Assembly (NCBI GenBank): GCA_037102815.1 | Contig: BTPP01000001.1 | Location: 1,203,001-1,267,000, forward strand | Direction: 5' to 3' | Source: Neurospora intermedia | Taxonomy: Eukaryota > Ascomycota > Sordariomycetes > Sordariales > Sordariaceae | Length of the DNA: 64,000 nucleotides | Shown: one piece after another, positions 49,426-58,324 of the stretch | Layout of the letters: each line of letters starts with the position of its first letter | Position numbering within the stretch: position 1 is the first letter of the stretch | Notes under the pieces: generated by a model | What the model saw: only the letters and a program-made list of their open reading frames with translations | Databases searched by the model: none | Told to the model about the DNA's origin: nothing | Made by a program: the position numbers and the translations under genes

Positions 49426-49433
49426 AAAATAAA

Positions 49434-50440
49434 GGTCCTATATTCATTATAATGTATAGTTCCAAAAATTCTCTATATTAAAGTTAGATTTATTTTTAAG
49501 AATGGTAGGGATTATTTTGCTATTTTAATAAGTATCGAACGATATTCTCTTAATTACCGAAAGGTTGAAGGGGACTTTATTAGAAAAACTATAGAATAAT
49601 TCAATACTAAAGCGGGTTTTACAATAATATAGTAATTACGCTTCTTTAAGGGGGCCCTTCGTCTTACCCTTAGAAGGCGGGTAATTAGGAGTACTTTATC
49701 AGGTAGTAACACAATTATATAAGACGGATAAATTTTATACTATAAAGGAACTAGGAGGCCTACAATTCTTATTATAATTATTTATAGAAGGAATCGTTAA
49801 TTATTTATTCATAAGATATATAATAGTAGAGGAAAGTATTTCTACCTCTTTAATTTCAGTATTACTATAATTTATAGTATAGCTTTCGGCCGTCGGGTTA
49901 CCGTTTAGCCAACCTCCTAGGTTATTATTTATTATATTAGGGTTTATTATTCTCGAACGGGACTATAGCTAATACGGTTTTCGAAGCAGGATATTCTTAT
50001 ATTAGGTTCTCACTACAATTGTAATTTCGGGGTTCTTTCGGGTCCTTACAATTCAAACGGTCGGTTATAGCGACTCTAAATACTATCGGATTCTTATCGT
50101 TGCTAATTACAATTAAGTAAACGACTTTAGGTATCGGTAGTTTAGGTTGGGATATTATAATTACCGTCCCCGGTCGTATAATAGATTTTAATCTTAATAT
50201 TATTTAAGGACGTATACAATTACGAAAGTAAACTAGCTTAAAATAGTTATAATATAATTTAAATACAATATTAAAATTAAAGAAAGGAGAAGAAGAAAGG
50301 TAGAAAGGTAAGCCGGCTACACACGGTTAAATATGTACGTGCGTGCCGAGCCCTGCTTAGTCAGCGCAGGTCGTACGCGAGTGCGGCGCGCGCCCACGTG
50401 ACTCCATCTTATGCCACCTAGGTGGTTATAGTTCTGGGCT
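49434..50440. other. AT-rich stretch without an assigned feature
   Basis: About 1 kb lies between MULE-3 and the LINE 3' fragment. Plus-strand translation gives scattered coding-like pieces (KTDKFYTIKELGGLQFLL at about 49720, SDSKYYRILIVAN at about 50080), but nothing I can assign. Bases 50316-50452 are GC-richer and end CTGGGCTATGACA, which resembles the Gypsy LTR terminus GGGCTATGACA, so a divergent LTR piece may lie here. Confidence 0.4.
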
Positions 50441-50452
50441 ATGACAGTTTAT

Positions 50453-50560
50453 ATCCGGCAATGCTTAACGCTGTACGGTTTTCCCCTCTAGAGAACTAGA
50501 GAAGGACCCTATATTAATTAGGCACTATAGCTATATAGTATAGAGTAAAAGATTAGAATT
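50453..50560 (+). repeat. 3'-terminal fragment of the LINE family
   Basis: The segment matches the last 110 bp of LINE-C (its 43880-43988) with scattered changes: ATCCGGCAATGCTTAACG, ACGGTTTTCCCCTCTAGAG, then GAACTAGAGAAGGACCC. It is a severely 5'-truncated insertion or a leftover end. Confidence 0.8.
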
Positions 50561-50804
50561 AAAATAATTATTTATTTCTATTATACTAATTTTTATCAAC
50601 TATAAATCAAAATTCTACTTACTATATAATATTATTTTATTATTAGTCTTATATACGCTCACTATATATATAGTTCGCCTTATAGGTATATAGTACTACT
50701 TCGTTTGTAGGCTATGGGTTTAAACTATACTATAGTTATATTTTTTTCTTTTAATTCTAAGAGTAGAATCCTTATCAAAAGGGAAAGAGGAGGGGGGGGG
50801 GTAA

Positions 50805-51039
50805 TATTATAACCCATTTTAGCTAACTAATACCTAGGTACTTATAGTCGCTCGGATGCGAGTAATTTAGTTAGTATAAATGAAATAAGAATTAGTTCGG
50901 GTAACTAATATTTAGAAGTATATTTTCTAATCCAACTATTTTATATAATTTTTTCCTTCTATTTTACTCTTTAATTATACATTCTATTTTTAATATTAGT
51001 AACGCTACAGCCCTGCCTCGCCCGTTACGTGCCTTCACA
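50805..51039 (+). repeat. 3' LTR of a truncated Gypsy element, plus strand
   Basis: Its reverse complement begins TGTGAAGGCACGTAACG and follows the Gypsy LTR at 12761-13002 along its length. A purine tract (GGGAAAGAGGAGGGG..., 50781-50801) sits just before it, as the polypurine tract does in the full element. It is therefore a 3' LTR whose internal part has been lost to the left. Its outer end is the last repeat sequence before the GC-normal region. Confidence 0.85.
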
Positions 51040-51125
51040 CTAGCCACTATATTTCTGAAGTTAATTTTCGAAATGAAGTGTTACCTATCAATGCGCGGTT
51101 TTGGACCAAAAACCATTATCCAAAT

Positions 51126-51197
51126 GGCCTCATGGCGCAACGGTAGCGCGTTCGACTCCAGATCGAAAGGTTATCCGTTCAAATCGGGTTGGGGTCA
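51126..51197 (+). tRNA. tRNA-Trp (anticodon CCA), intronless
   Basis: The 72-nt sequence folds into a full cloverleaf. The acceptor GGCCTCA pairs with TGGGGTC (with G2:U71 and U5:G68 wobble pairs). The D stem is GCGC/GCGC, the anticodon stem TTCGA/TCGAA around the loop CTCCAGA (anticodon CCA), the T stem ATCCG/CGGGT around TTCAAAT, and the discriminator is A. The A box TGGCGCAACGG is good. The B box reads GTTCAAATC where GTTCGANTC is usual, a G-to-A change. It decodes UGG. It lies 86 bp from the end of a Gypsy LTR, at the edge of the repeat island. Confidence 0.92.
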
Positions 51198-52350
51198 TCT
51201 TAACGTTCTTTTTAACGCACATAACGTTTTACGTAGTGCATATAAGAAAGTTTCAAGTGACATTTTTTTAGGTTCCGTACATCGGGTCTGTGGAAGGCCG
51301 GCCAGGCCTGCTAAGAATATTGGTATTAAGACGGACCGTTCCTTATTCTGAGTCTGGTCTCGCCTACCTTGTATTAGCTTTTATTCTGCAATAATTCACC
51401 TTTCTTTAGTCGTAGCTATCTTTGTGTCTTCTGCCTCGGTATTTGTCCTTACTCTAATGCTCGTTTCAGGCACAGCACGTGCGTGCGCTCCCGGTTCGCT
51501 TGAGGTTTTGAGAATGACATCATCCCACCTACGATAGTATTAGAACCACATACCGAGAGGAGCATCTAAGAACAGCGCGGAGAAGGAGGCTACAGAGAAG
51601 GAAACAGGTTACAATACAAGGTTGCAATCCCAAATGTTCTTATAACGGCTGAGTGGTTCTGTAGGTGCAAGTGTTCGGGGTTGATTTTTGTCGACAACGA
51701 GTTAGAGCGCTTATCAGCCCGCAATACGTAATTCCCAAGTCTCTTCCTCTCATTTGTCGAACCAGGTTGTTCCCAACCTCTTGCTAACCTTTGACAACTG
51801 GGCACGAAACGAATCTGAAGCATGCTGGAACCCCAAAAGTTGCGTACGCCCCTGCATGAAAAGTGCTAATGAGTACCTGAAGAGCCTTTGTTCGTATGCC
51901 GTCAATGCTGCCTCTGAAACAGGGTGATGGCGGTAGGGTAAGGTACCTGAACGTACACCCGGGCGCACCGGGTGCAGCCTAACTTTGTTCGTGGAGGTTG
52001 TACACTGTATTCCAGATTTCGACGTCCCGGCATCACGAGGGGAGGCCCCCCGACCGTGTCAGGCCAAAAAAGCACCAGGCGACGCAACGTGCAAGGCGTC
52101 ATGCGCTCCAGGGGGGAGGGGCACTAGAAATGCCACTAGCAGCCCTAGCTGTGTTGAACGGCGATCTTCCATCATGGTGCAGTTCTGGAACCATTGACTA
52201 GTCTACCTAGTCGATCGAGCAGCGAGTCTATAAGACCTTCATTATCGCCATGTTCTGGCCTCCAGCCTGTTGATCCGGTTTGCTTCTCATGCGCCCAACC
52301 AACCTCGTCCCGCCAAGGCCTCAACCACCTATCCTCAGCCGCTTTTCATC
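51198..52350. other. Intergenic region upstream of the App1-like gene
   Basis: GC is normal and RIP damage is absent. Several short overlapping frames exist on both strands, but none has codon pattern, domain or splice structure that I can support. A C/G-rich segment at 52015-52130 may be the 5' leader or promoter of the downstream gene. Confidence 0.5.
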
Positions 52351-53909
52351 ATGTCCCTTCCGTCCACATACCGCCGCTCCGAGTCAAGCATGCTCGAGCA
52401 TCAAACTTGGTGCAATCGAGGGTTCGAGCCTACCGAGACGTCCCTCGCCAACATGGTGAAAGCCCAAGGTCTTGTCCAAAAGTTCAAGGTTACCCATCTG
52501 CTCTCATATCTTGGCCGACTCAATCCCATACCGATTGGCGTGTCGAAAACCGACGCGGTCTGGCTCTTCGATAATGTCGCCTTTCGCGGCCCAAACGGTA
52601 CATGGCAGGCAGAGTTCGTGACTGCTGTTTTCGACGCGCGTATATCAACCAAGTTTGTTGAGGCTGTAGGCGACATCGCCGAAAAAGTGGGTCTCTCCAA
52701 GGGCGACAAGCAGGAGAAGACGATTGAGCAGCGCATTACTCCTTTTCTCATGGAGGTTTTGCCTGGGAGACGGGTCGATATCAAGTTCGGCGAGTCTACC
52801 GAGTTGCGGCTGGGTCCTGGAGGCAGGAACGGAATTAGCAGTGAGCTGAAGAAGCTCCCCGACTCAAGTGCCGGAAGTGTGTCAAAGTCAGTGGCCGAAG
52901 TCCCATCTGGCGCAGGAGGATTGTTGGAAATGACAACCTTTTATACAGAGCCCGAGGGTTGGGCCGTTATTTCTGGTATGCTTGTGATCTCCGACCCGTC
53001 ACTTAAACGAGAGACAGTTCTTTCCCTTTGCGCAAGATGCTCAGTGTTTGCTTCTAACACTGGACCCTCCGAAATAGATGTTGATGACACTATCAAGATC
53101 ACGCAAACGAGTGATCCTGTGGGAATCCTACGGTCCACATTTGTGGTAAGTTTAGCGCTCTCTGCGTCCATCGCAATCGTCTAGTTCAATGATGGTGCTC
53201 AGATATTGACGGCATGTTCCTCGTTGTGTAGGCAGAGCCAACACCAATTGCAGGCATGCCAGAGCTATACTGGCAAATTAAGGACATAGTAACGCCGTCT
53301 GCACCGTGGTTCTACCTGTCGGCATCGCCATACAACCTCTACCCTTTCCTTCGGGATTTCACTCACCGTTACTATCCCCGGGGCCAGTTGATTTTGCGAG
53401 ATGCCAGTTGGATGACCATTCCAGGATTGCTCTCCAATCTCACGCTTGGAACCCAAAGGTACAAGGTCGATCGCATGAAGAAGCTGTACGAGTGGCTGCC
53501 AAAGAAGAAAATAATCTGTATAGGCGATTCAACGCAAAGCGACCCCGAAGCATATGGTGAGTTGATGATACCTTGAAGTCGGGGCCCAATTCAGTGAATT
53601 GTACCGGAAAACCCACTGGCTGACACTTGAAATCATGTCTGTAGGCGAGATGTATAGGAAGCATCCAGAGTGGATCAAGCTGATTCTCATCCGGAAAGTT
53701 ACCGATATTGCGGCGATCGGTACGGAAGCTAAGAATGCTGCCAAGCGGTTCGAGGACGCGTTTAAGGGTGTCCCAAGGTATGTGCGACTCTTACGGCTGG
53801 GGCCCCCTTCGAGTACTGGTTCTGACCTTGCGATACTTGCAGAGAGGTGTGGCATGTGTTTGAGGATCCTGCCGAGTGCCGTGAGCAGGTCCAGAAAGTG
53901 GTCGGCTAA
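52351..53909 (+). CDS. App1-like DUF2183 protein, probable phosphatidate phosphatase
   Basis: Five exons (52351-52975, 53078-53145, 53232-53556, 53645-53777, 53843-53909) encode 405 residues. All introns are GT-AG, 65-102 nt; the first has a CTAAC branch site. The N-terminal half (VSKTDAVWLFDNVAFRGPNG, then FGESTELRLGPGGRNGI) is the beta-type domain of the family. The C-terminal DUF2183 part has EGWAVIS joined across intron 1 to DVDDTIKIT, giving the catalytic D-x-D-x-T, then FYLSASPYNLYPFL, GDSTQSDPEAYGEMY and REVWHVFEDP. Yeast App1, a larger relative, is a Mg-dependent phosphatidate phosphatase of cortical actin patches. ATG 52351 has A at -3 and gives an N-terminus (SLPSTYRRSE) plausible for the family; ATG 52453 is the alternative. 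Confidence 0.85.
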
Positions 53910-53912
53910 GTT

Positions 53913-53938
53913 AAAAAAAAAAAAAAAAAAAAAAAAAA
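53913..53938. repeat. A26 homopolymer after the App1-like stop codon
   Basis: Twenty-six consecutive A residues begin 3 nt after the stop codon. The gene keeps its introns, so this is not the tail of a retrocopy of that gene. Confidence 0.9.
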
Positions 53939-54478
53939 GAAGGTCACGGCACCGGTTCTCAACAAGATCTTTCCTCGGACGAGTGTCGGTTGCGTCTGTT
54001 CACGGCGTATGCAAGGTTCCGGCCAATTCTCACACTTGGTTCGTGTGTTTTAGTCGTGTGCAATTCGTGCGAGACCCAGCCTGCTGTGGTACCTGCCTTG
54101 TTGATCTCGCAAGATCTACTCTAGAGGTGGCAGGTATGCTGAGGGCTCGAGGCCACCTCATCCGGGCATGGGGTCTGAAAGGCGGATATGGCCTTTCCTT
54201 TGATGTAGATAGCTTGCTTGGACGTTATGACTTATGATGAATGAGACGGACACCTATCTTTTGTTCAACAGCCTTTCTGTCAATGATCGATTCCTTCGAT
54301 TGATGTTGACGCGGCGTGAGTACCTTGCTGGCTAGGTAGGTACGTACCGCATGGCCCCGGACGAGAGCGGGGAAATGCAAGCTTACCCCCATGTCTCTGT
54401 GTTGTCAGTACCTGCCTCCGCCCGAACGCAGTTTCTAGGTCTTATTCTAGTATTTACGTCAGTGATTTATTAATCCGA
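53939..54478. other. Intergenic region before the GST gene
   Basis: It contains the 3' region of the App1-like gene and the GST promoter. Frames running across 53939-54237 are read-through from intron and UTR sequence. No TATA box is obvious close to 54479. Confidence 0.5.
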
Positions 54479-55543
54479 ATGGTTCGCATTACTAGTACCC
54501 GTCCCCTCTTATCCGTGGGACACTGTACACAACTGGTCCAGCTGAGAGCTGTTACACCTGTTGCTTTTACGCTTCCGACATCTTTAGTTTCACTTCCACT
54601 GCTATCATTTCCTTCACATCGTGCTCTGTTTAGCACCACTACAATTGCTCCTGCTTTATCGTCCGCAGCTGAAACGGTCAAGATGTCGTCCGAAGGTGCA
54701 GCAGCAAAGCGACAGAGGTCCAACAAGGATGTGCCCTACAACCTCATCTACTGGCCAGGAATTCCCGGCCGCGGTGAGTTCATCCGGCTTGCCCTCGAGG
54801 AAGCCGGTGCTGAGTACGTCGACACGGCCCAGGTCGAGGGAGGCATCGACGAGGTGATGGCTTATATCAAGGGCGAGAAACCCGACGACAAAACCAACCC
54901 TCCCATCTTTGCGCCGCCCATTCTCAAGCACGGTGACCTTGTCATCAGCCAGACGCCCAATATTTTGCTGTATCTAGGCCCGCAATTGGGTCTCGTACCC
55001 GGTGTTGAGGACGATCCGGATGCTCTATACAAGGTCAATGAGCTGGCACTTACGGCGCTGGATGGATTGAGCAACGAGCCGCACGACTGCCATCACCCTA
55101 TTGCGTCGGAGCTGTATTATGAGGACCAAAAAGAAGAGGCCAAACGGAAGGTCGAGCATTACGTCAAGACACGGTTACCCAAGTTTCTCGGTTACTTCGA
55201 AAGAGTTCTCAACTCCAAGGCCAGCGGTGAGGGCCCTTACCTCTACGCAGGCAAGCTGTCATATGCGGACTTGGTCCTATTCCAGGTTGGTTCCACGTCT
55301 TGCTTGGCACAAATTGCTCTTCATATTGTGGCTAACTTGAGGCAGTGTCTGGATGGCCTCAAGTTCATGTTCCCCAAGGCTATGGCGAAGTTGAACAAGG
55401 AGGGTAAACACTCAAAGCTATTTGAGCTGTACGATGCTGTCGGGCAAAGACCCAAGATCAAGGAATACCTGGGGGGTCCTCGTCGGCAGAAGTACAGCAG
55501 TGGCCTCTATCGTTACTATGAGGAGTTTGACATTGAAGGCTGA
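54479..55543 (+). CDS. Glutathione S-transferase with N-terminal extension
   Basis: Two exons (54479-55285, 55346-55543) encode 334 residues from the first ATG, or 266 from the second in-frame ATG at 54683. The N-terminal thioredoxin-like domain contains YNLIYWPGIPGRGEFIRLAL and VISQTPNILLYLG (the Ser/Gln pair that holds the glutathione gamma-glutamyl group). The C-terminal helical domain contains YLYAGKLSYADLVLFQ joined to CLDGLKFMFPKAM. The layout is that of sigma/alpha-like GSTs that detoxify electrophiles. The 60-nt intron has a CTAAC branch site, is a multiple of three and lacks stops, so retention would add 20 residues. Residues 1-68 are rich in Arg, Ser, Thr and Leu and almost free of acidic residues, like a mitochondrial presequence. 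The second ATG has the better context (A at -3). Confidence 0.88.
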   Translation: MVRITSTRPLLSVGHCTQLVQLRAVTPVAFTLPTSLVSLPLLSFPSHRALFSTTTIAPALSSAAETVKMSSEGAAAKRQRSNKDVPYNLIYWPGIPGRGEFIRLALEEAGAEYVDTAQVEGGIDEVMAYIKGEKPDDKTNPPIFAPPILKHGDLVISQTPNILLYLGPQLGLVPGVEDDPDALYKVNELALTALDGLSNEPHDCHHPIASELYYEDQKEEAKRKVEHYVKTRLPKFLGYFERVLNSKASGEGPYLYAGKLSYADLVLFQVGSTSCLAQIALHIVANLRQCLDGLKFMFPKAMAKLNKEGKHSKLFELYDAVGQRPKIKEYLGGPRRQKYSSGLYRYYEEFDIEG

Positions 55544-55830
55544 GCATGCAAGACAAGTGATTACTGCTGGCCGTGGGTATAACTTTCGGCTTGGATTTGT
55601 CTATCAAGTTGTCTACTTGATGATGGAGCCTGTAAATCTAGGACGAATATATGTGAGGCAATGTGCTGATTTTCATGTTGACTCAAGGTTTCCCCCGAAC
55701 AACAATTTATGTTGTCTGGTCGAACCATTCCTACATGGGCTGGGTAGTCCATGCGGCATCTGGGTTATAATGATGACTTTCGTTCCCAGAAGCGACCCTC
55801 CTAAGCATAAAACTCTGAGTCGGGCGAGTT

Positions 55831-56250
55831 CCGTCGTGTTTTGTTGGCTGGACTCTACTCCCAGCTCTTACTGATGACTATCCCCGTGGGTGGAGATATC
55901 AGGGAGGAGATGAGTATTACACATGCTGTATGATTCTATACCATTAGAACGGCCAATAAGTTCTACCCGATGCATCAGATGCATACCTGGGACCAAATTC
56001 TCACCTTCACCTCGGGCGTTGGCCCCGCCTAGGTTGAAAGCAAGGAATAGAAGGTCAAAGCAGGCGATATGGTAATTGTACCAGCAGGGGCAAAGCATCA
56101 TTTCCTCAGCCAGGGACCGACGCCCTTGATTTTCTATACTGCCTACCTACTCACCGGCCGAGCATAAGCCGACATCAGTACATGAGACCAAGCAGGAGGA
56201 CGAGGAGGAGGAGGAAGAAGAAGAAGAAGAAGAAGAAGAAGAAGAAGAAG
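55831..56250 (+). pseudogene. Cupin-domain protein pseudogene
   Basis: The plus strand reads RVLLAGLYSQLLLMTIPVGG, DIREE, then (after what was probably a 69-nt intron, 55910-55978) MHTWDQILTFTSGVGPA, then VKAGDMVIVPAGAKHHF and PTPLIFYTAY, the core of a single-domain cupin. Damage: the intron donor reads ATGAGT instead of GTGAGT; two in-frame TAG codons (about 56029 and 56047) sit where Gln or similar is expected; and CCTACCTAC near 56145 looks like a 4-bp duplication that shifts the frame before SPAEHKPTSVHETKQE. The tail becomes a poly-Glu run. The start is not clear. Metal-ligand residues cannot all be judged. It lies between the GST gene and the secreted-protein gene. Confidence 0.7.
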
Positions 56251-56262
56251 AAGAAGAAGAAG
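56190..56262. repeat. GAG/GAA trinucleotide microsatellite
   Basis: About 24 purine triplets, first GAG/GGA and then at least 15 GAA, lie at the 3' end of the cupin pseudogene. In the restored cupin frame they would code for poly-Glu, as in many cupin C-termini. Confidence 0.9.
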
Positions 56263-57136
56263 ATAGGTATCCATGCGGAGCCAAAGAAGCAGAAAGCGCA
56301 ACATTGGGGAACCATGGGAGAAGGCCGAGGAGTAAGTTGAGGAGGAATTGCAGGCCACTTGTCGAAATATGAGTTGCTTCATTTCACCCGACTCACATTT
56401 AGGTTTTCAACATTCTTTTCTGCGCCATGAAGCAATGCCTGCTCCTTGCAAAATGATTTTGCAGGCAGGATCTCATTCGGCTACACATAGGTAACCTCTA
56501 CACTTTCTCCGTGTAGCTGGATTTGCTTCCTGTTCTCCCTCTTCGTTTTTTTTTTTTTTTTTTTTTCTTTCGCTGCCACCCACTTTCCGTTCTTGCAGTT
56601 GTTTTGCTTCACATCTACGCTTTTTCACTGGCCCGCCTCGGGCGTTTTCCAAAAGCTTGAACGGGTGTTTACTTCTCGATGTTACCTCTATTTGGTTCCC
56701 CTGTTTCTTTTGCTAATTACATGGCCTACTCCACGAGCAGGTACTCAAGTCGTGCCATAAGCTACCAAGTACCGTGTTCATACTAATCCATAAAAATCAC
56801 GGAGCTGTGGGGGGCGTTGCATGGACTGCGATATCCTCAGGGTGTTGTTATGCTCTTGCTTCCCTTTTCGAGGCTTCAAGGTTTCAACTGCAACGCCGGG
56901 GTATTTAATGCCGCACCACTTTTGCTTGATGTGACCCCATGAGTCGAACATCTTTCCACCAGTAGGAACACAAATTCCGGCCCCTGGAACTCCGAATGAT
57001 ACCCGGCGAGAAAACATATGATAGCTAAAGTTTCCCTCGCTCATGGGCAACATAGAGGCCATGCTTGTCATAACCTCCATCTCCTTCTTCTCCCACCGGA
57101 CCCTGCCACGTCCAGGTCTCGAGTCATCAAGAAAAG
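56263..57136. other. Intergenic region with T22 tract
   Basis: No gene is supported here. A T run of about 22 bases lies at 56549-56570 within a pyrimidine-rich stretch. The last 200 bases presumably hold the promoter and leader of the gene starting at 57137. A minus-strand frame at 56778-57080 has no recognisable domain. Confidence 0.5.
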
Positions 57137-58054
57137 ATGCAGCTTCTAGCCACCGTCCTTCTCCCCGTCATTCTATTTGCCACTCAGGCTGCTGCCGCAA
57201 CATGGTATTTCTTGCGCTATAACACCCCCTCTGGCGCCAAGTTCACTGCCTTCAGTGGACAGATGGTCATCCCAACTCTTCCCAAAGCGGCAGTTTACTA
57301 TCTTTGGCCGGGCCTACAACCGACCGACAACAGCGCTGTTTACCAGAATGTGCTTGACGGACGAAGCGGCACTTGGTGGTTTGGATCTGGATGGTGCTGT
57401 TCAAACCCTTCGCTACCGTGGGGAGGCGGGTTCAACACGTACGCGGGAGAGACGATCAGCTTCTCGAATGTGTTGAACAGTGATGGGAGCGGATGGACCA
57501 CGACGACGAAAAGGGGCACCAATGGCTCACCCGTAACCAACACTTTTGCTCTTGGTGAGTCTAGGAGGGAAAGCCTACTCTGAGTCAAAGGCAGAATGAT
57601 GGTCGAGAAGGCTGTAAGTGCTAATACTCTTGACTTTTTGATAGCTGGCAAATCTTTCAACCAAGCTATTTTTGCCATTGAACTGTAAGTGTTGCGTCTA
57701 GCAAATTCGTATATAAGAAATTGAAGTCGCAATTTAAGGTACTAATCTTTCTGAAGTTACGATGTGGCATGGAATTTTGGGCCCTTGACATTCAAAAACG
57801 TCAAAATTGTAGGTACCGTTTTGAGCGGCGGAATTGTGGACGTTAACTCTCAACAGAAAGGCTTGTTGTAAGTGCTAACTTACCTACCCGACCGACAGGT
57901 TGCGACAGGAAGCACGAGCACGGCGTGGTGCACGGGAAAGCCAGAAAACTATAACTCGGCCACGAAGTATACCATTTCCGGAGCGAGGGCATCAGTGAGC
58001 GGTACGACTGTCACTTGCACCATTGACTCGTTGGTTTTGCAAGGCCCTGCATAA
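57137..58054 (+). CDS. Small secreted protein of unknown function
   Basis: Four exons (57137-57554, 57645-57684, 57757-57808, 57899-58054) encode 221 residues. The N-terminus MQLLATVLLPVILFATQAAA is a clear signal peptide, probably cleaved before ATWYFL. The mature part is rich in Gly, Ser, Thr, Trp and aromatic residues and contains YYLWPGLQPTDNSAVYQNVL and WWFGSGWCCSN, later AWCTGKPENY and TVTCTID. Four Cys could form two disulfides. The pattern looks like a beta-sandwich extracellular protein, such as a carbohydrate-binding or lectin-like fold, but I cannot name the family. Introns are 90, 72 and 90 nt with CTAAT/CTAAC-type branch sites. The third has an alternative GTAAGT donor 59 nt inside. 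Confidence 0.8.
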
Positions 58055-58324
58055 TAGCAAAGGATGACGTTCGTTCTCGAATTCGAATATTATTTGCCCC
58101 TTGACATCCTCACTCAGTCTTAACTCAGGTGAAAGGCCTGGCCTGATAGCAGGAAGTGGGAACATACACATCATGATTATTCATTTATTCATGCTAGAGT
58201 ACATGGGTACTTCGGCCTACATTCTTCCACATTGCAGCAAGAAACCTCCCTCATGAATCATGCCTAGAAAGTAATCATCGGTCGTTGTTTATAAAACATT
58301 TTTTCACTACACCACCTGTACCCT

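Noticed and set aside
7836-49433. hAT superfamily assignment for elements with 8-bp TSDs
   Set aside because: TSD length alone fits hAT, but the transposase remains in E1 and MULE-3 show the TYKTN and downstream blocks of Mutator-like transposases, and the TIRs are long.
51073-51351. 92-residue frame over the tRNA gene
   Set aside because: It reads straight through the tRNA-Trp cloverleaf; it is not protein coding.
53599-54237. 212-residue frame at the 3' end of the App1-like gene
   Set aside because: It reads through an intron in the wrong frame and across the A26 tract (poly-Lys). The spliced model gives the conserved C-terminus and an earlier stop.
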